Of a DNA stretch of 64,000 bases, positions 43,813 through 53,167 are shown one piece after another. Under the pieces are notes generated by a model. It did not search any database. It worked only from the letters and a program-made list of their open reading frames with translations, and was not told where the DNA came from. Both the position numbers and the translations under genes were made by a program. Origin of the DNA: JAKAWQ01 sp035509315 (GTDB taxonomy: Bacteria; Pseudomonadota; Alphaproteobacteria; Acetobacterales; Acetobacteraceae); assembly GCA_035509315.1 (NCBI GenBank), contig DATJLS010000052.1, positions 1-64,000 of the forward strand, read 5' to 3'. Within the stretch, counting starts at the first letter, position 1, and each line of letters opens with the position of its first letter.

Positions 43813-45366
43813 ATGTTCCGCAGCATTCTGACCGTCGGGTTCTGGACGCTGGTGAGCCGGGTTCTCGGTTTCCTGCGCGACGTGCTGATCGCCGACCGCC
43901 TGGGCGCGGGGATGGCGGCGGATGCCTTCTTCGTCGCGCTCAAGCTGCCGGATCTCTTCCGCCAGTTGTTTGGCGAGGGCGCGTTCAACGCCTCCTTCAT
44001 CCCGGCCTTTGCCGGCGTGCTGGCAGCGGAGGGGCGGAAGGCGGCGAGGCGCTTCGCAGAGGAAGTGACGAGCGTAATGGTGATCTGGCTCGGCGCGCTG
44101 ACCGTGGCCGGCGTCGTTTTCATGCCGGAGCTGATGGTGGTGCTGGCGCCAGGTTTTGCGGCAATTCCAGCGAAATTCACGCTCGCCGTCCGGCTGACGC
44201 GGATCACCTTCCCCTATTTGATGCTCGTCTGCCTCACGGCCGGGTTCGGCGGCGTGCTGAACGGGCTGCATCGTTTCGCCGCCGCCGCGGCCGCGCCGAT
44301 CCTCTTCAATCTCTTCGCGATCGCGGCGCTCCTTTTCCTTACGCCGTTCGTTCCTTCCGCCGGATACTCGCTCGCCTACGGCGTGACCTTTTCGGGCATC
44401 GCGCAGCTCGTGCTGCTGGCATGGTCGATGGCGCGGGCGGGGATGGCGCTCAGGCTGCTCTGGCCGCGGCTCACACCCGCCGTTCGGCTCGTGATGCGGC
44501 GGATGGGGCCCGGGGTGATCGGCGTCGGCGTCACGCAGATCAATGTCGCGGTCGATACCATCGTCGCGAGCCTGCTCAAGCCCGGCTCAGTCTCGGTGCT
44601 CTACTATGCGAACCGGGTGAACCAGCTTCCGCTCGGCATCATCGGCGTGACCGTGGGGACCGCGCTCCTGCCGGTGCTTTCGCGCCAGGTGCGGGCGCGC
44701 GCGCCGCTTTCGGCGCACCGGACACTGAACCGAGCAATCGAATTCGCGCTCGTGCTGACATTGCCGGCGGCGGTGGGGCTCGCCGTTCTTTCGGTGTCGA
44801 TCGTGCGCGTGCTCTTCGAGCGCGGGGCCTTCACCGGGAGCGACGTGACGGCGACATCGGCCGCCCTGATCGCCTATGCGGCCGGCGTGCCGGCGACAGT
44901 GCTGACGAAGGTGCTGGCGCCGAATTTCTTCGCCCGGGGGGATACGAGGACGCCTGTGTTGGTGGGCGTGGCGGCGCTTTTGGTGAACCTCGTCTTCATC
45001 TTCACGCTGATGGGACCGCTCGGCGCCACAGGGATTGCGAGCGCGGCGAGCATTTCAGCCCTGTTCAATGCCGGAATGCTCGCGACCATCCTGGTGCGGA
45101 GAGGCCTGTTGCGGGCCGATCGCGGGCTCAGAAGCCGGATGCCGCGCATGCTGCTGGCGGCGGCGGCGATGGGGGTAGTGCTTGCACTGGCCACGCATTG
45201 GACTCCCAGGGCGACATCGGAAGCAGCGGGTGTGCTGCGCTGGGTGAGGCTCGGCCTCGTCATCGCGGCCGGGGTGCTTGCCTATGGGCTGGTCGGGCAG
45301 GCGCTGGCGGCGTTCGACCTCAAAGAGATCGCGCGTCGGCTTGGGCGCCGGCGCCGCCGGGCTTGA
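43813..45366 (+). CDS. murJ: Lipid II flippase MurJ
   Basis: MVF-family flippase moving lipid II across the inner membrane, 517 residues, about 14 helices. Family segments: SRVLGFLRDVLIADRLGAG, ADAFFVALKLPDLFRQLFGE, FNASFIPAFAG, and FFARGDTRTPVLVG. GGGAGGG lies just before ATG 43813. Encoded between gpsA and trpS, probably one transcript. Confidence 0.96.
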   Translation: MFRSILTVGFWTLVSRVLGFLRDVLIADRLGAGMAADAFFVALKLPDLFRQLFGEGAFNASFIPAFAGVLAAEGRKAARRFAEEVTSVMVIWLGALTVAGVVFMPELMVVLAPGFAAIPAKFTLAVRLTRITFPYLMLVCLTAGFGGVLNGLHRFAAAAAAPILFNLFAIAALLFLTPFVPSAGYSLAYGVTFSGIAQLVLLAWSMARAGMALRLLWPRLTPAVRLVMRRMGPGVIGVGVTQINVAVDTIVASLLKPGSVSVLYYANRVNQLPLGIIGVTVGTALLPVLSRQVRARAPLSAHRTLNRAIEFALVLTLPAAVGLAVLSVSIVRVLFERGAFTGSDVTATSAALIAYAAGVPATVLTKVLAPNFFARGDTRTPVLVGVAALLVNLVFIFTLMGPLGATGIASAASISALFNAGMLATILVRRGLLRADRGLRSRMPRMLLAAAAMGVVLALATHWTPRATSEAAGVLRWVRLGLVIAAGVLAYGLVGQALAAFDLKEIARRLGRRRRRA

Positions 45367-45396
45367 CCGAAGCGGGGCTTGCCCCGCACACGGACC

Positions 45397-46425
45397 ATGA
45401 ACAAAGAGAACGCGGATCAGCGACGCATGCAGCGCATCTTCTCCGGCATCCAGCCTTCCGGCATCCCGACGCTCGGCAATTACCTCGGCGCGATCCGCAA
45501 CTGGGTCGCCCTTCAGGCGAGCCATGAATGCATCTATTGCGTGGTCGATCTGCACGCGATCACCGTATGGCAGGACCCGAAACTTTTGCCGCAGCAGACG
45601 CGCGAGCTTGCCGCTTCGATCATCGCCTGCGGGATCGACCCTCAGCGCTCCATTCTCTTTCATCAGTCAGCGGTGCCGGAGCACGCCGAGCTCGCCTGGA
45701 TCTTCAACTGTGTCGCGCGGCTCGGCTGGCTCAACCGGATGACGCAGTTCAAGGACAAGGCGGGGAAGGACAGGGAGAATGCCTCCGCCGGGCTCTATGT
45801 CTATCCGAACCTGATGGCGGCGGACATCCTTGCCTATCACGCAACGCGCGTGCCGGTGGGGGACGATCAGCGCCAGCATCTGGAGCTCGCGAACGACATC
45901 GCGCAGAAATTCAATCATGATTACGGCGTCGAGTTCTTTCCGCCGATCGAGGCGCTGATCCTGGGGCCGGCGGCGCGGGTGATGAGCTTGCGCGACGGGA
46001 CGAAGAAGATGTCGAAATCCGACGCATCGGATCAGAGCCGGATCAATCTCAATGATTCAGCGGATATGATCGCGCAGAAGATCCGCCGCGCTCGGACCGA
46101 CCCCGAGCCGCTGCCCTCGGAGCCGGCTGGACTTGCCGCGCGGCCGGAGGCGCGGAACCTCGTCGGTATCTATGCGGCGCTTGCGGATATGGACGAGGCG
46201 GGCGTGCTCCGGCTGCACGGCGGCAAAGGGTTTTCGGTCTTCAAGGAGGAACTTGCAAGCCTCCTTATGGAAGTGCTGGGGCCGATCGCCGAGAAGACCC
46301 GGAGCCTGCTGGCGGAGCCCGGACATGTCGATGAGATTCTGCGCGAGGGGGCCGGGCGCGCGGCTTCGATCTGCCGGCCGATCGTTGCCGAGACAAAACG
46401 GCTGGTGGGGTTCCTGCCGGGGTAG
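45397..46425 (+). CDS. trpS: Tryptophanyl-tRNA synthetase
   Basis: Class I synthetase, about 340 residues. The HIGH-like motif is in SGIQPSGIPTLGNYLGAIRN, and KMSKS is in GTKKMSKSDASD. Also typical: AADILAYHATRVPVGDDQRQ. Start uncertain: ATG 45397, or ATG 45427 (MQRIFSGIQPSG), which matches most family N-termini better but lacks an obvious ribosome site. The stop codon lies beside repeat copy 3. Confidence 0.96.
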   Translation: MNKENADQRRMQRIFSGIQPSGIPTLGNYLGAIRNWVALQASHECIYCVVDLHAITVWQDPKLLPQQTRELAASIIACGIDPQRSILFHQSAVPEHAELAWIFNCVARLGWLNRMTQFKDKAGKDRENASAGLYVYPNLMAADILAYHATRVPVGDDQRQHLELANDIAQKFNHDYGVEFFPPIEALILGPAARVMSLRDGTKKMSKSDASDQSRINLNDSADMIAQKIRRARTDPEPLPSEPAGLAARPEARNLVGIYAALADMDEAGVLRLHGGKGFSVFKEELASLLMEVLGPIAEKTRSLLAEPGHVDEILREGAGRAASICRPIVAETKRLVGFLPG

Positions 46426-46426
46426 A

Positions 46427-46482
46427 GCATGATCGCCGAAGGTTGGGTCAGCGGAGGCCCGAATCACGCGGGGAAACAAACG
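46427..46482 (-). repeat. Two-hairpin dispersed repeat, copy 3 (partial, minus strand)
   Basis: On the minus strand it reads TTTGTTTCCCCGCGTGATTC, then GGCCTCCGCTGACCC-type and CCTTCGGCGATCATGC sequence. This matches the spacer and second hairpin of copies 1 and 2 in the long form. The first hairpin is missing. It sits between the convergent ends of trpS and the monooxygenase gene. Confidence 0.65.
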
Positions 46483-46492
46483 AGCTCTTGGA

Positions 46493-48034
46493 TCATGTGC
46501 GGTCGGGGGCGAGATAAGTGGAGAGATGCGCGTCGAGTGCAGTGAAGCCGGCGTCGTTCGCGTTTGCCAGCCGATAGCCAATGAAGCCGTCGGGCCGCAC
46601 GAGGAGAGCCCCTCCGGGAAGCGTACCGCAGCATGCGGGATCGAATCCCGCTTCGTTTTCGATTGCGATAAGGTCTTGCCAGCGGCGCCTGAACAGATCG
46701 GGCGGAGGATCGCCCCCGAAGAGCAACAGGTGATGCTTCGTGCCGCTCAGCCGAATACGGTCCCGAAACCGTGCGCCTGGGCTTGGCCCGGTCATCGGCG
46801 TCGGCGGCACGACCGTGGAACTTGTTGAATCGAGATATTCGCCGACGAGGGGGCTGCCCACGTAAGTCACGTCGAGCATGCCCCGCGCGCGAGCAAGTGC
46901 CGAGAGGCGCGTAGGATCGGGCGGGGGTGACATGGCGCTGGCCGATGGCTTTGCGAGGGCGAGCGCGCGACGGTGCAGCATGTCCGAAACTTCGAGCACG
47001 TGCTGGTCGGCGAGGTGCCGCTCGATCGCGTAGGCATCGAGCAGGGAGCGCAGCCCTGCCCCACGAACGACGAGGGCGAGCTTCCAGGCGATGTCGGCGG
47101 CATCCATCAAGGCCGAGTTCAGGCCCTCGCCAGCGATCGGGCTCGAGAGATGCGCAGCATCCCCCATGAGGAAGCGTCGCCCGTCGGCGAGCCGGCGCGT
47201 GATGCGTTTGTGCATGACGAAGTGCGACGCCCAGTTGAGATCGTGGACACTGGCGTTGACGCCGGTCCGGCGGTTGAGGAGTGCGCTCAGCTGAGCAAGC
47301 TCGGGCGTCTCGCGCTGATCGATGACGGGTGAATCGAGGTCGAGATCGACGAAGCTGAGCCAACGACTCCCGGGCAGCGGCGCAAGCAGGACGAAGCCTT
47401 CGTCACTGACGAAGACCATCGATTCCTCGGCTTCATGAGGGAGCCCCATTTGGATATCGGCCACGATGTACTGGCCGGCATAAGTGTCTCCCTGGAGGGA
47501 TTCCTGCATCGAGCGGCGAGTGACGTCGTGCGCCCCGCCGGCGCCAAGAACATAGCCAAAAGAGGAAGTCTCGATCTCGCCGTCTGGACCGCGGAGGCGG
47601 ACATCAAGCGTGTCCGCATCCTCATCGATCGAAAGGACGGTGGTGCCGCGTTCGACGGAAACACCAAAGCTCTGCAAATGTTCGGTGAGGATTTCTTCGG
47701 TCCGCCATTGCGGCAGGCTGCACTGGTACTCGTGTGGACAATCGATTCCTTCGAAACTGCTGACGGCAAGCGCGGCGAAGCCTGGTGCGTAGAAGCGGGT
47801 GCGACGGACATGGATGGACGATTCGATAAAGGGTTCGAGTACTCCCGCGCGTGCGAGCAGCTCGAGGCCCGCGGGCTGAATGGCGGTCGCGCGGGCCTGA
47901 TGGTGCGGCACCATCCTGCGTTCGACAATGCGCGGCATGACGCCGTGGCGGGCGAGCTCGCAGGCGGCGAAAAGACCAGCCGGCCCTGCGCCGATGATGA
48001 GGACGTAGCTCTGATCGGTCCCGCGCCCTGGCAT
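46493..48034 (-). CDS. FAD-dependent aromatic-type monooxygenase (group A)
   Basis: A 513-residue flavoprotein hydroxylase. N-terminal FAD site VLIIGAGPAGLFAACELARHG, middle DG-type motif near YVLGAGGAHDVTRR, and the second FAD segment RRFLMGDAAHLSSPIAGEGLN (GDAAH). A C-terminal domain of ~130 residues resembles that of phenol or pentachlorophenol hydroxylase-type enzymes. NAD(P)H and O2 dependence are family knowledge; the substrate is unknown. ATG 48034 is preferred because AGAGGGA lies 8 nt upstream; the frame extends 9 codons further. Confidence 0.88.
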   Translation of the reverse strand: MPGRGTDQSYVLIIGAGPAGLFAACELARHGVMPRIVERRMVPHHQARATAIQPAGLELLARAGVLEPFIESSIHVRRTRFYAPGFAALAVSSFEGIDCPHEYQCSLPQWRTEEILTEHLQSFGVSVERGTTVLSIDEDADTLDVRLRGPDGEIETSSFGYVLGAGGAHDVTRRSMQESLQGDTYAGQYIVADIQMGLPHEAEESMVFVSDEGFVLLAPLPGSRWLSFVDLDLDSPVIDQRETPELAQLSALLNRRTGVNASVHDLNWASHFVMHKRITRRLADGRRFLMGDAAHLSSPIAGEGLNSALMDAADIAWKLALVVRGAGLRSLLDAYAIERHLADQHVLEVSDMLHRRALALAKPSASAMSPPPDPTRLSALARARGMLDVTYVGSPLVGEYLDSTSSTVVPPTPMTGPSPGARFRDRIRLSGTKHHLLLFGGDPPPDLFRRRWQDLIAIENEAGFDPACCGTLPGGALLVRPDGFIGYRLANANDAGFTALDAHLSTYLAPDRT

Positions 48035-48514
48035 CGCGGTTCCCTCTTGATGCAAGTTCAAAACGTTAACATTCGTGCCGGCGAAGAGGCAAGCGACCCA
48101 AGGATCCCGATCATCGCCTGCCCGGTCATCACCCTCTAGCGCGGAAGGCCCGCGGCCGGACCCAAAAGCGACCAGGCGTCGTGCATCGGCCTAGCAAGTA
48201 CGCAAAGCGCAGCATGGGTCAGGCGGCAATCAAGCGGAGTGATCGAGGCGGCGTGTGGAGGCGCGGCGGAGCGATATGCCGGGGCCATGACACTGATCGC
48301 GAAACAAAACCGATGCCTGAGGGCGTCGATGCGTCGCGCGCGAGAGCCATATTGCCCGTGCGCGCGAGCCCGGCATTATTATTGCATTGACCATTGCGTC
48401 CGCCCCATTGCGTTCGGCTGGCCGGTCCCCGAAACTGAGGCCGACCGCTCCGGCCGGTGCCGTCATACATCCCCACCCCGCACAGATCCGTGCTCAATGA
48501 TGAGGAGCCAGCTC
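48035..48514. other. Intergenic/regulatory stretch upstream of the amide-type ABC operon
   Basis: 480 bases between divergent genes with no supported ORF (short open frames here have no family-like features). It contains the sigma-54-like promoter at 48371-48386 and a Shine-Dalgarno (gaggag, 48502-48507) for the binding-protein gene. No operator could be identified with confidence. Confidence 0.5.
48371..48386 (+). promoter_or_regulatory. Candidate sigma-54 (RpoN) promoter
   Basis: CGGCATTATTATTGCA has GG (48372-48373) and GC (48384-48385) exactly 10 bp apart, with GGCA and TTGCA as in the -24/-12 consensus TGGCACG-N4-TTGCW. Mismatches are the first T and the CG of CACG. Transcription would begin near 48397, leaving a leader of about 118 nt. 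RpoN control would fit a nitrogen-scavenging operon. Confidence 0.5.
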
Positions 48515-49729
48515 ATGCCCCGAACCCGTCCAAACCCCGAATTTGAAGGACCCGCCCCCCGCGCGATGCCCCGGGGTATGATGACCGCTGGCGCGCTTGC
48601 CCTGCTGCTGGGCGCTTTCGTTCCCTCTGCGCTGGCGGCGGACGACACGATCAGCATCGGCGTTCCGGTCGGGCTGAGCGGGGCGAACAGCGTGGTGGCG
48701 CCTTCGGTGGTGCAGGCGGCCGAGCTCGCCGTCGCCCAGATCAACGCCAAAGGCGGCGTGCTCGGCCACAAGCTCAAGCTTGATGTCGCCGATGACGGCA
48801 GCGGAGCCGATGGTGCCGTGAAAGCGTTCGATTCGCTGGTCTTCCGCCAGCGCGTCAATGTCCTGATCTCGATGGAGACGAGCGCGGCCCGCAATGCCGG
48901 ATTGCCGGTGGTGGCGCGCGGCCGCACCCCTTACATCTATACCTCGTATTATGAAGGACATTCCTGCAGCCCGTACCTTTATGTCGATGCCTGGGTGCCG
49001 GAGCAGCAGGTGCCGCCGGTGATCGACTATTTCATGAAGGACAAGGGCGCGAAGACCTTCTTCCTGGTCGGCAGCGATTATGCCTTCGGTCGCGGCATGC
49101 TGGACTTCACCCGCAAATATATCCTGGCGCACGGCGGCAAGATCGTCGGCGAGGAATATCTGCCGATGGATGCGAGCGATTGGACACCGGTGCTGAGCAA
49201 GTTGCGCGCGGCGCATCCGGATGCACTGGTCAGCTCGACCGCGGGCGGCGCGCCCAACGTGACCCTGACCAAGCAGCTGCGGGGTGCGGGCATCAATGTT
49301 CTTTTCGGCAATCTCGCCGAGGATGAGGGCACGGCCAAGGCGATCGGACCCGATGCCGCCGGGACCTATCTCTCCCAATCCTATTTCACCGGGATCGACA
49401 ACCCTCAGAACAAGGCCTTCGAGGCCGCGCTTCAGAAGATGTTCGGCGCCAACATGAAGACGCCAAACGATCTCTCGGAACCGGAATATGACGGGATCTA
49501 TCTCTATACGGAAGCAGTGGAGAAGGCGGGCTCGACCAATCCGCACAAGGTGCTCGCCGAGCTGCCGTTGGTCAGTTTTGACGGACCGCGCGGAGTGGTG
49601 CAAATGAACGTCCAGCATCACGCGCCGCTGACGATGTATCTCGGCGAGGTGCAGGCAGATGGCTCGGTGAAGGTGATCCAGAGTTTTCCGAATGTCTCCC
49701 CAGGCGATCAATGCCCCAACCTGAAATAG
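48515..49729 (+). CDS. ABC transporter substrate-binding protein, urea/amide type
   Basis: Periplasmic binding protein (type I fold, Peripla_BP_5/6 group), 404 residues with an N-terminal signal (GMMTAGALALLLGAFVPSAL, cleavage near A41). Resembles UrtA/AmiC/FmdD-type receptors: YYEGHSCSPYLYVDAWVPEQ, KTFFLVGSDYAFGRGMLD and EPEYDGIYLYTEAV. Several closely spaced ATGs exist; 48515 is chosen for the gaggag 8 nt upstream. First gene of a seven-gene operon; substrate likely an amide, urea or ureide, unproven. Confidence 0.88.
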   Translation: MPRTRPNPEFEGPAPRAMPRGMMTAGALALLLGAFVPSALAADDTISIGVPVGLSGANSVVAPSVVQAAELAVAQINAKGGVLGHKLKLDVADDGSGADGAVKAFDSLVFRQRVNVLISMETSAARNAGLPVVARGRTPYIYTSYYEGHSCSPYLYVDAWVPEQQVPPVIDYFMKDKGAKTFFLVGSDYAFGRGMLDFTRKYILAHGGKIVGEEYLPMDASDWTPVLSKLRAAHPDALVSSTAGGAPNVTLTKQLRGAGINVLFGNLAEDEGTAKAIGPDAAGTYLSQSYFTGIDNPQNKAFEAALQKMFGANMKTPNDLSEPEYDGIYLYTEAVEKAGSTNPHKVLAELPLVSFDGPRGVVQMNVQHHAPLTMYLGEVQADGSVKVIQSFPNVSPGDQCPNLK

Positions 49730-49733
49730 GCGC

Positions 49734-50570
49734 ATGACGAGCCTGCTGCTCGACATCGTCACCACCGCGGGCATCCTGTTCGCCGTCTCCGTCGGGTTGC
49801 TGATCGTGTTCGGCGTGCAGAAGATCATCAATTTCGCGCACGGCGCCTTTCTCACGATCGGTGGCTATACATCGCTGGTGGTGACGCACTTCCATCTCAA
49901 CCCGTGGCTGGCTGAGCCGCTGGCGCTTGTCTCGGGCGCGGTGCTCGGGGCGGCGGTGGAGCGGATCATCGTGCGCCCGCTCTATCGCCGCCCGCTCGAT
50001 GCGATTCTGGCGACCTGGGGGCTTGCCATTGTCGTCGTGCAGCTGATCACGATTGGCTTCGGGCGCGGCGTGCAATTCGTCCAGAGCCCGGTCGCCGGCG
50101 CGACGCGCGTGCTCGGGACCGATTATTCGCTCTATCGGCTGATCTTCCTCGCGATCGCGATCGCGATCGGGATCATGATCGCGGCTGCGCTGCAGGGCAC
50201 GCGGCTCGGGCTCATGGCGCGCGCCGTGATCATGAATGAAAACCTCGCGCGGGGGCTCGGGATCAACAGCGATCTCGTGCGCTTCGCCACCTTCAGCATC
50301 GGCGCGGGCCTGGCGAGCCTGGCGGGCGCGCTCCTCACGCCTCTGCTCAGCGTCGATCCGATCATGGGCGTGCCGTGGCTGCTCAATGCCTTCATGCTGG
50401 TGATGGTTTCCGGCACATCGCTCGTCAGCCTGGCGCTGTCTTGCCTCGTGCTGGGCGGCGCGCAGGTGGTGGTGAGCAGCTATAGCAGCCCGGTGCTCGG
50501 CGGGCTCACCATCGTGGTGTTGGCCGCCATCGTGCTGAGGGTGCGCCCTGCGGGCTTCGCCCGGGCGTGA
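49734..50570 (+). CDS. Branched-chain/urea-type ABC permease (UrtB/LivH-like)
   Basis: A 278-residue inner-membrane permease with about eight helices. Typical: GLLIVFGVQKIINFAHGAFL, RPLYRRPLDAILATWGLAIV and MARAVIMNENLARGLGIN (the cytoplasmic coupling loop). A run of gcgatc hexamers at 50155-50176 encodes the AIAIAIG helix and is simply coding. It starts 4 nt after the binding-protein gene and overlaps the next gene by 4 nt (GTGA). Confidence 0.9.
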   Translation: MTSLLLDIVTTAGILFAVSVGLLIVFGVQKIINFAHGAFLTIGGYTSLVVTHFHLNPWLAEPLALVSGAVLGAAVERIIVRPLYRRPLDAILATWGLAIVVVQLITIGFGRGVQFVQSPVAGATRVLGTDYSLYRLIFLAIAIAIGIMIAAALQGTRLGLMARAVIMNENLARGLGINSDLVRFATFSIGAGLASLAGALLTPLLSVDPIMGVPWLLNAFMLVMVSGTSLVSLALSCLVLGGAQVVVSSYSSPVLGGLTIVVLAAIVLRVRPAGFARA

Positions 50571-52441
50571 CCGGCGTGCCTGAAACATCAATGCCTGGCA
50601 TGCGCGCATCGGAGGAGCTTCGTTCCGTCGGTCGGCTTCCCTCGGAGCGGCTCAGGGGCGAGATCGGCGGGGTGGGAATGCTCGCGGTCGCGGCGCTGGT
50701 GCTGGTGGGCATCGGGCCGTGGGTGCTCGGCCAATATTCGGTCGATATCCTGATCCGCTCATTCCTCTACGGCGCCATCGCGGTCACGCTCGATATTCTC
50801 TGGGGCTATACGGGGATTCTCTCCTTCGGCCAGTCGGCGTTCTTCGTCATCGGCGCCTATGCCTGCGGGCTCACCTTCGTGCATATCGGGCTCACGCCGA
50901 TCACCGCCCTGGGCGCGCTCGTCGGCGGTGTCGCCATCGCGGCGCTGGTCGGCGCCTTGGTCGGCTGGCTCGCCTTCGGCTATGGCGTGCCGGATCTCTA
51001 TATCTCGATCGCCACGCTCGTTCTCTGCGTGGTGGTGGTGCAGATCCTCTATTCCGGCGGCGCCTACACGGGATCGAGCAGCGGGCTTTCGGGCTTCGAT
51101 ACGTTCGACGTCTCGATGTCGGGGTGGTTCTGGATCGCCGGCGCGGCGCTGGTGGTGGTGACGGCGCTCGGCTGGATTCTGGTGCGAAGCGATGCCGGGC
51201 GGCTGCTCGTTTCGATCCGCGAGAACGAGCAGCGCTGCAAATATTTTGGCCTCGCCACCGGGCGCATCAAGATGCAGCTGCTTGCCGGCTCGGCGATCGT
51301 CGCGGCGCTCGCGGGCTATGCCTATGCCGGCTATACGGATGTGGTCGCGCCCGATCTCGGCGGGTTTCAGTTCGGCACCGAGCTCGTCATCTGGGTGGCG
51401 CTCGGGGGCCGCGGCACCCTGCTCGGCCCGGCCTCGGCCGCCGTCCTGATCGACTTCATCAGCGCCTATCTCAGCGGCAGCCTACCTTTCGTCTGGCAGC
51501 TGATTGTCGGTGTGGTGTTCATCGCAGTGATCGTGGTGATGCCGCGCGGCCTTGGTCCTGCGCTGGCATCTCTTGCGCGACGAGCGTGGCGGCGCACGGC
51601 TTCGGCGCGGCCGGTCACCGCGAGCCTCAGGCCGGCGGAAGAGCGGAATGGCGCGGCTGAGCCGGCGTTCGGCGAGGGTCCGGCCGCGATCGAGATCGCG
51701 CATCTTTCGCGCCGTTATGGCAGCCTGCACGTGCTCGAGGACATCAGCTTCAACGCCCGGCGCGGCGAGCTCGTCAGCCTGGTGGGGCCGAACGGCGCGG
51801 GCAAGACGACGCTGATCCGCTGCATCAGCGACGGGCACGAGCGCACCGCCGGCCGAGTTGCGATTCAGGGGCACGGGATCGGGCGTTCGGCGCCGGAATA
51901 TTGCGCGCGGCTCGGGCTGGGACGGAAGTTCCAGACACCGAACGTCTTCGAGGCGCTCACCGTTGCCGAATCGCTGCGCATCGCGCGGGCGCGGATCGAG
52001 CGGCCTTCGCTCTGGCGGTGCGACGACGCGGTGCGGCTTCCGGAAGCCGCCATGCAGGTGGTGCGCACGACCGGGCTTGCCGAGCAGCTCGCGACGCGCG
52101 TGCGGCATCTTTCCCATGGCGCGAAGCAGGCCCTCGAGCTTGCGATGGTACTGGCGACCGAGCCCAGTGTGCTCCTGCTGGACGAGCCGACCGCTGGCCT
52201 CACCAAGCCGGAACGCACGGTCATCGGCAAGGTGCTCGTCGATCTGGTGCGGCGGCATGGGCTTTGCGTCCTGCTGGTTGAACATGATCTCGAGTTCGTG
52301 CGCGAGATCAGCTCGCGGATCATCGTGCTGCACCAGGGCCGGATCGTGCTCGACGGAAATGTCGAGGAGGTCGTCTCCTCCGAGCTGGTGCGCACGATCT
52401 ATGTGGGCGAGAAGCAGGCGATCGGAGAGGGCGCCGGATGA
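50567..52441 (+). CDS. Fused ABC permease-ATPase (UrtC/LivM + UrtD/LivG-like)
   Basis: A 624-residue fusion. Residues ~35-340 form the second permease (DILWGYTGILSFGQSAFFVI, ENEQRCKYFGLATGRIKM). A linker of ~40 residues leads to an ATPase at ~375-620, with Walker A GPNGAGKTTLIRC, signature LSHGAKQALELAMVL (UrtD-like LSHG) and Walker B VLLLDEPTAGL. The LSHG signature instead of LSGG groups it with urea/amide systems. It starts by GTG in a 4-nt overlap and ends in an ATGA overlap. Confidence 0.93.
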   Translation: MTGVPETSMPGMRASEELRSVGRLPSERLRGEIGGVGMLAVAALVLVGIGPWVLGQYSVDILIRSFLYGAIAVTLDILWGYTGILSFGQSAFFVIGAYACGLTFVHIGLTPITALGALVGGVAIAALVGALVGWLAFGYGVPDLYISIATLVLCVVVVQILYSGGAYTGSSSGLSGFDTFDVSMSGWFWIAGAALVVVTALGWILVRSDAGRLLVSIRENEQRCKYFGLATGRIKMQLLAGSAIVAALAGYAYAGYTDVVAPDLGGFQFGTELVIWVALGGRGTLLGPASAAVLIDFISAYLSGSLPFVWQLIVGVVFIAVIVVMPRGLGPALASLARRAWRRTASARPVTASLRPAEERNGAAEPAFGEGPAAIEIAHLSRRYGSLHVLEDISFNARRGELVSLVGPNGAGKTTLIRCISDGHERTAGRVAIQGHGIGRSAPEYCARLGLGRKFQTPNVFEALTVAESLRIARARIERPSLWRCDDAVRLPEAAMQVVRTTGLAEQLATRVRHLSHGAKQALELAMVLATEPSVLLLDEPTAGLTKPERTVIGKVLVDLVRRHGLCVLLVEHDLEFVREISSRIIVLHQGRIVLDGNVEEVVSSELVRTIYVGEKQAIGEGAG

Positions 52442-53145
52442 GCGGGACCGCGCTCGAAGTGGAGAGCCTGACGAGCGGCTATGGCGAGGCGATGGTGCTG
52501 CGCGATGTGAGCTTCAGCCTTCCCGCGGGTCAGGTCCTGGCGATCCTCGGCAAGAATGGGATGGGCAAGAGCACGCTGCTCAAGACGGTGATGGGATTCC
52601 TGCCCGCGGCCAAGGGCCGGATCCGTATTGCCGGGGAAGAGACGACTGGCCTTCCCCCGCACCGGATGACGCGGCGGAAGGTTGCCTACAGCCCGCAGGA
52701 GCAGGCGATCTTCCAGGACCTCACTGTCGATGAGAATCTGCGTCTCGGGCTTGCCAGCGATCGTTTCTATGAGCGCGAGCTTGCGCGTGTCGCCGCGTTC
52801 TTTCCCTTTCTCGCGGCACGGCGACGGCAGAGGGCCGGCACGCTGAGCGGGGGCGAGCAGAAGATGCTGCTGGTGGCGCGCGCGCTGCTCTTTCGCCCGC
52901 GCCTGATGCTGGTGGACGAGATCACCGAAGGCTTGCAACCCTCCGTCACGCAGCGCGTCGCGGAGGTGCTTCGCGCGGAGCTCGGCGCGCTCGGCCTTGC
53001 GATCCTGCTGATCGAGCAGAATGTGCGTTTCGCGCTTTCGCTCGCCGATCGCTATGCCGTGCTGGCGCGGGGCGAGATCGTCGCCAGCGGAGAGGTGGGG
53101 GATCCTGGCGCGGAAGCCGCCATTCACGAACATCTCGCGGTATGA
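52438..53145 (+). CDS. ABC transporter ATPase (UrtE/LivF-like)
   Basis: A 235-residue ATP-binding subunit. Walker A GKNGMGKSTLLKTVMG, the Q-loop region VAYSPQEQAIFQDLTVDENL, signature LSGGEQKMLLVARALL and Walker B LMLVDEITEGLQPS. GKNGMGKSTLLK is typical of UrtE and FmdF-like proteins. It pairs with the ATPase half of the upstream fusion. The next gene begins 22 nt downstream. Confidence 0.93.
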   Translation: MSGTALEVESLTSGYGEAMVLRDVSFSLPAGQVLAILGKNGMGKSTLLKTVMGFLPAAKGRIRIAGEETTGLPPHRMTRRKVAYSPQEQAIFQDLTVDENLRLGLASDRFYERELARVAAFFPFLAARRRQRAGTLSGGEQKMLLVARALLFRPRLMLVDEITEGLQPSVTQRVAEVLRAELGALGLAILLIEQNVRFALSLADRYAVLARGEIVASGEVGDPGAEAAIHEHLAV

Positions 53146-53167
53146 CGCGGCGAAAGGGAAGAGCGCG

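Noticed and set aside
50150..50180. gcgatc hexamer run
   Set aside because: It encodes an AIAIAIG membrane helix in frame; no evidence for a separate repeat or regulatory role.
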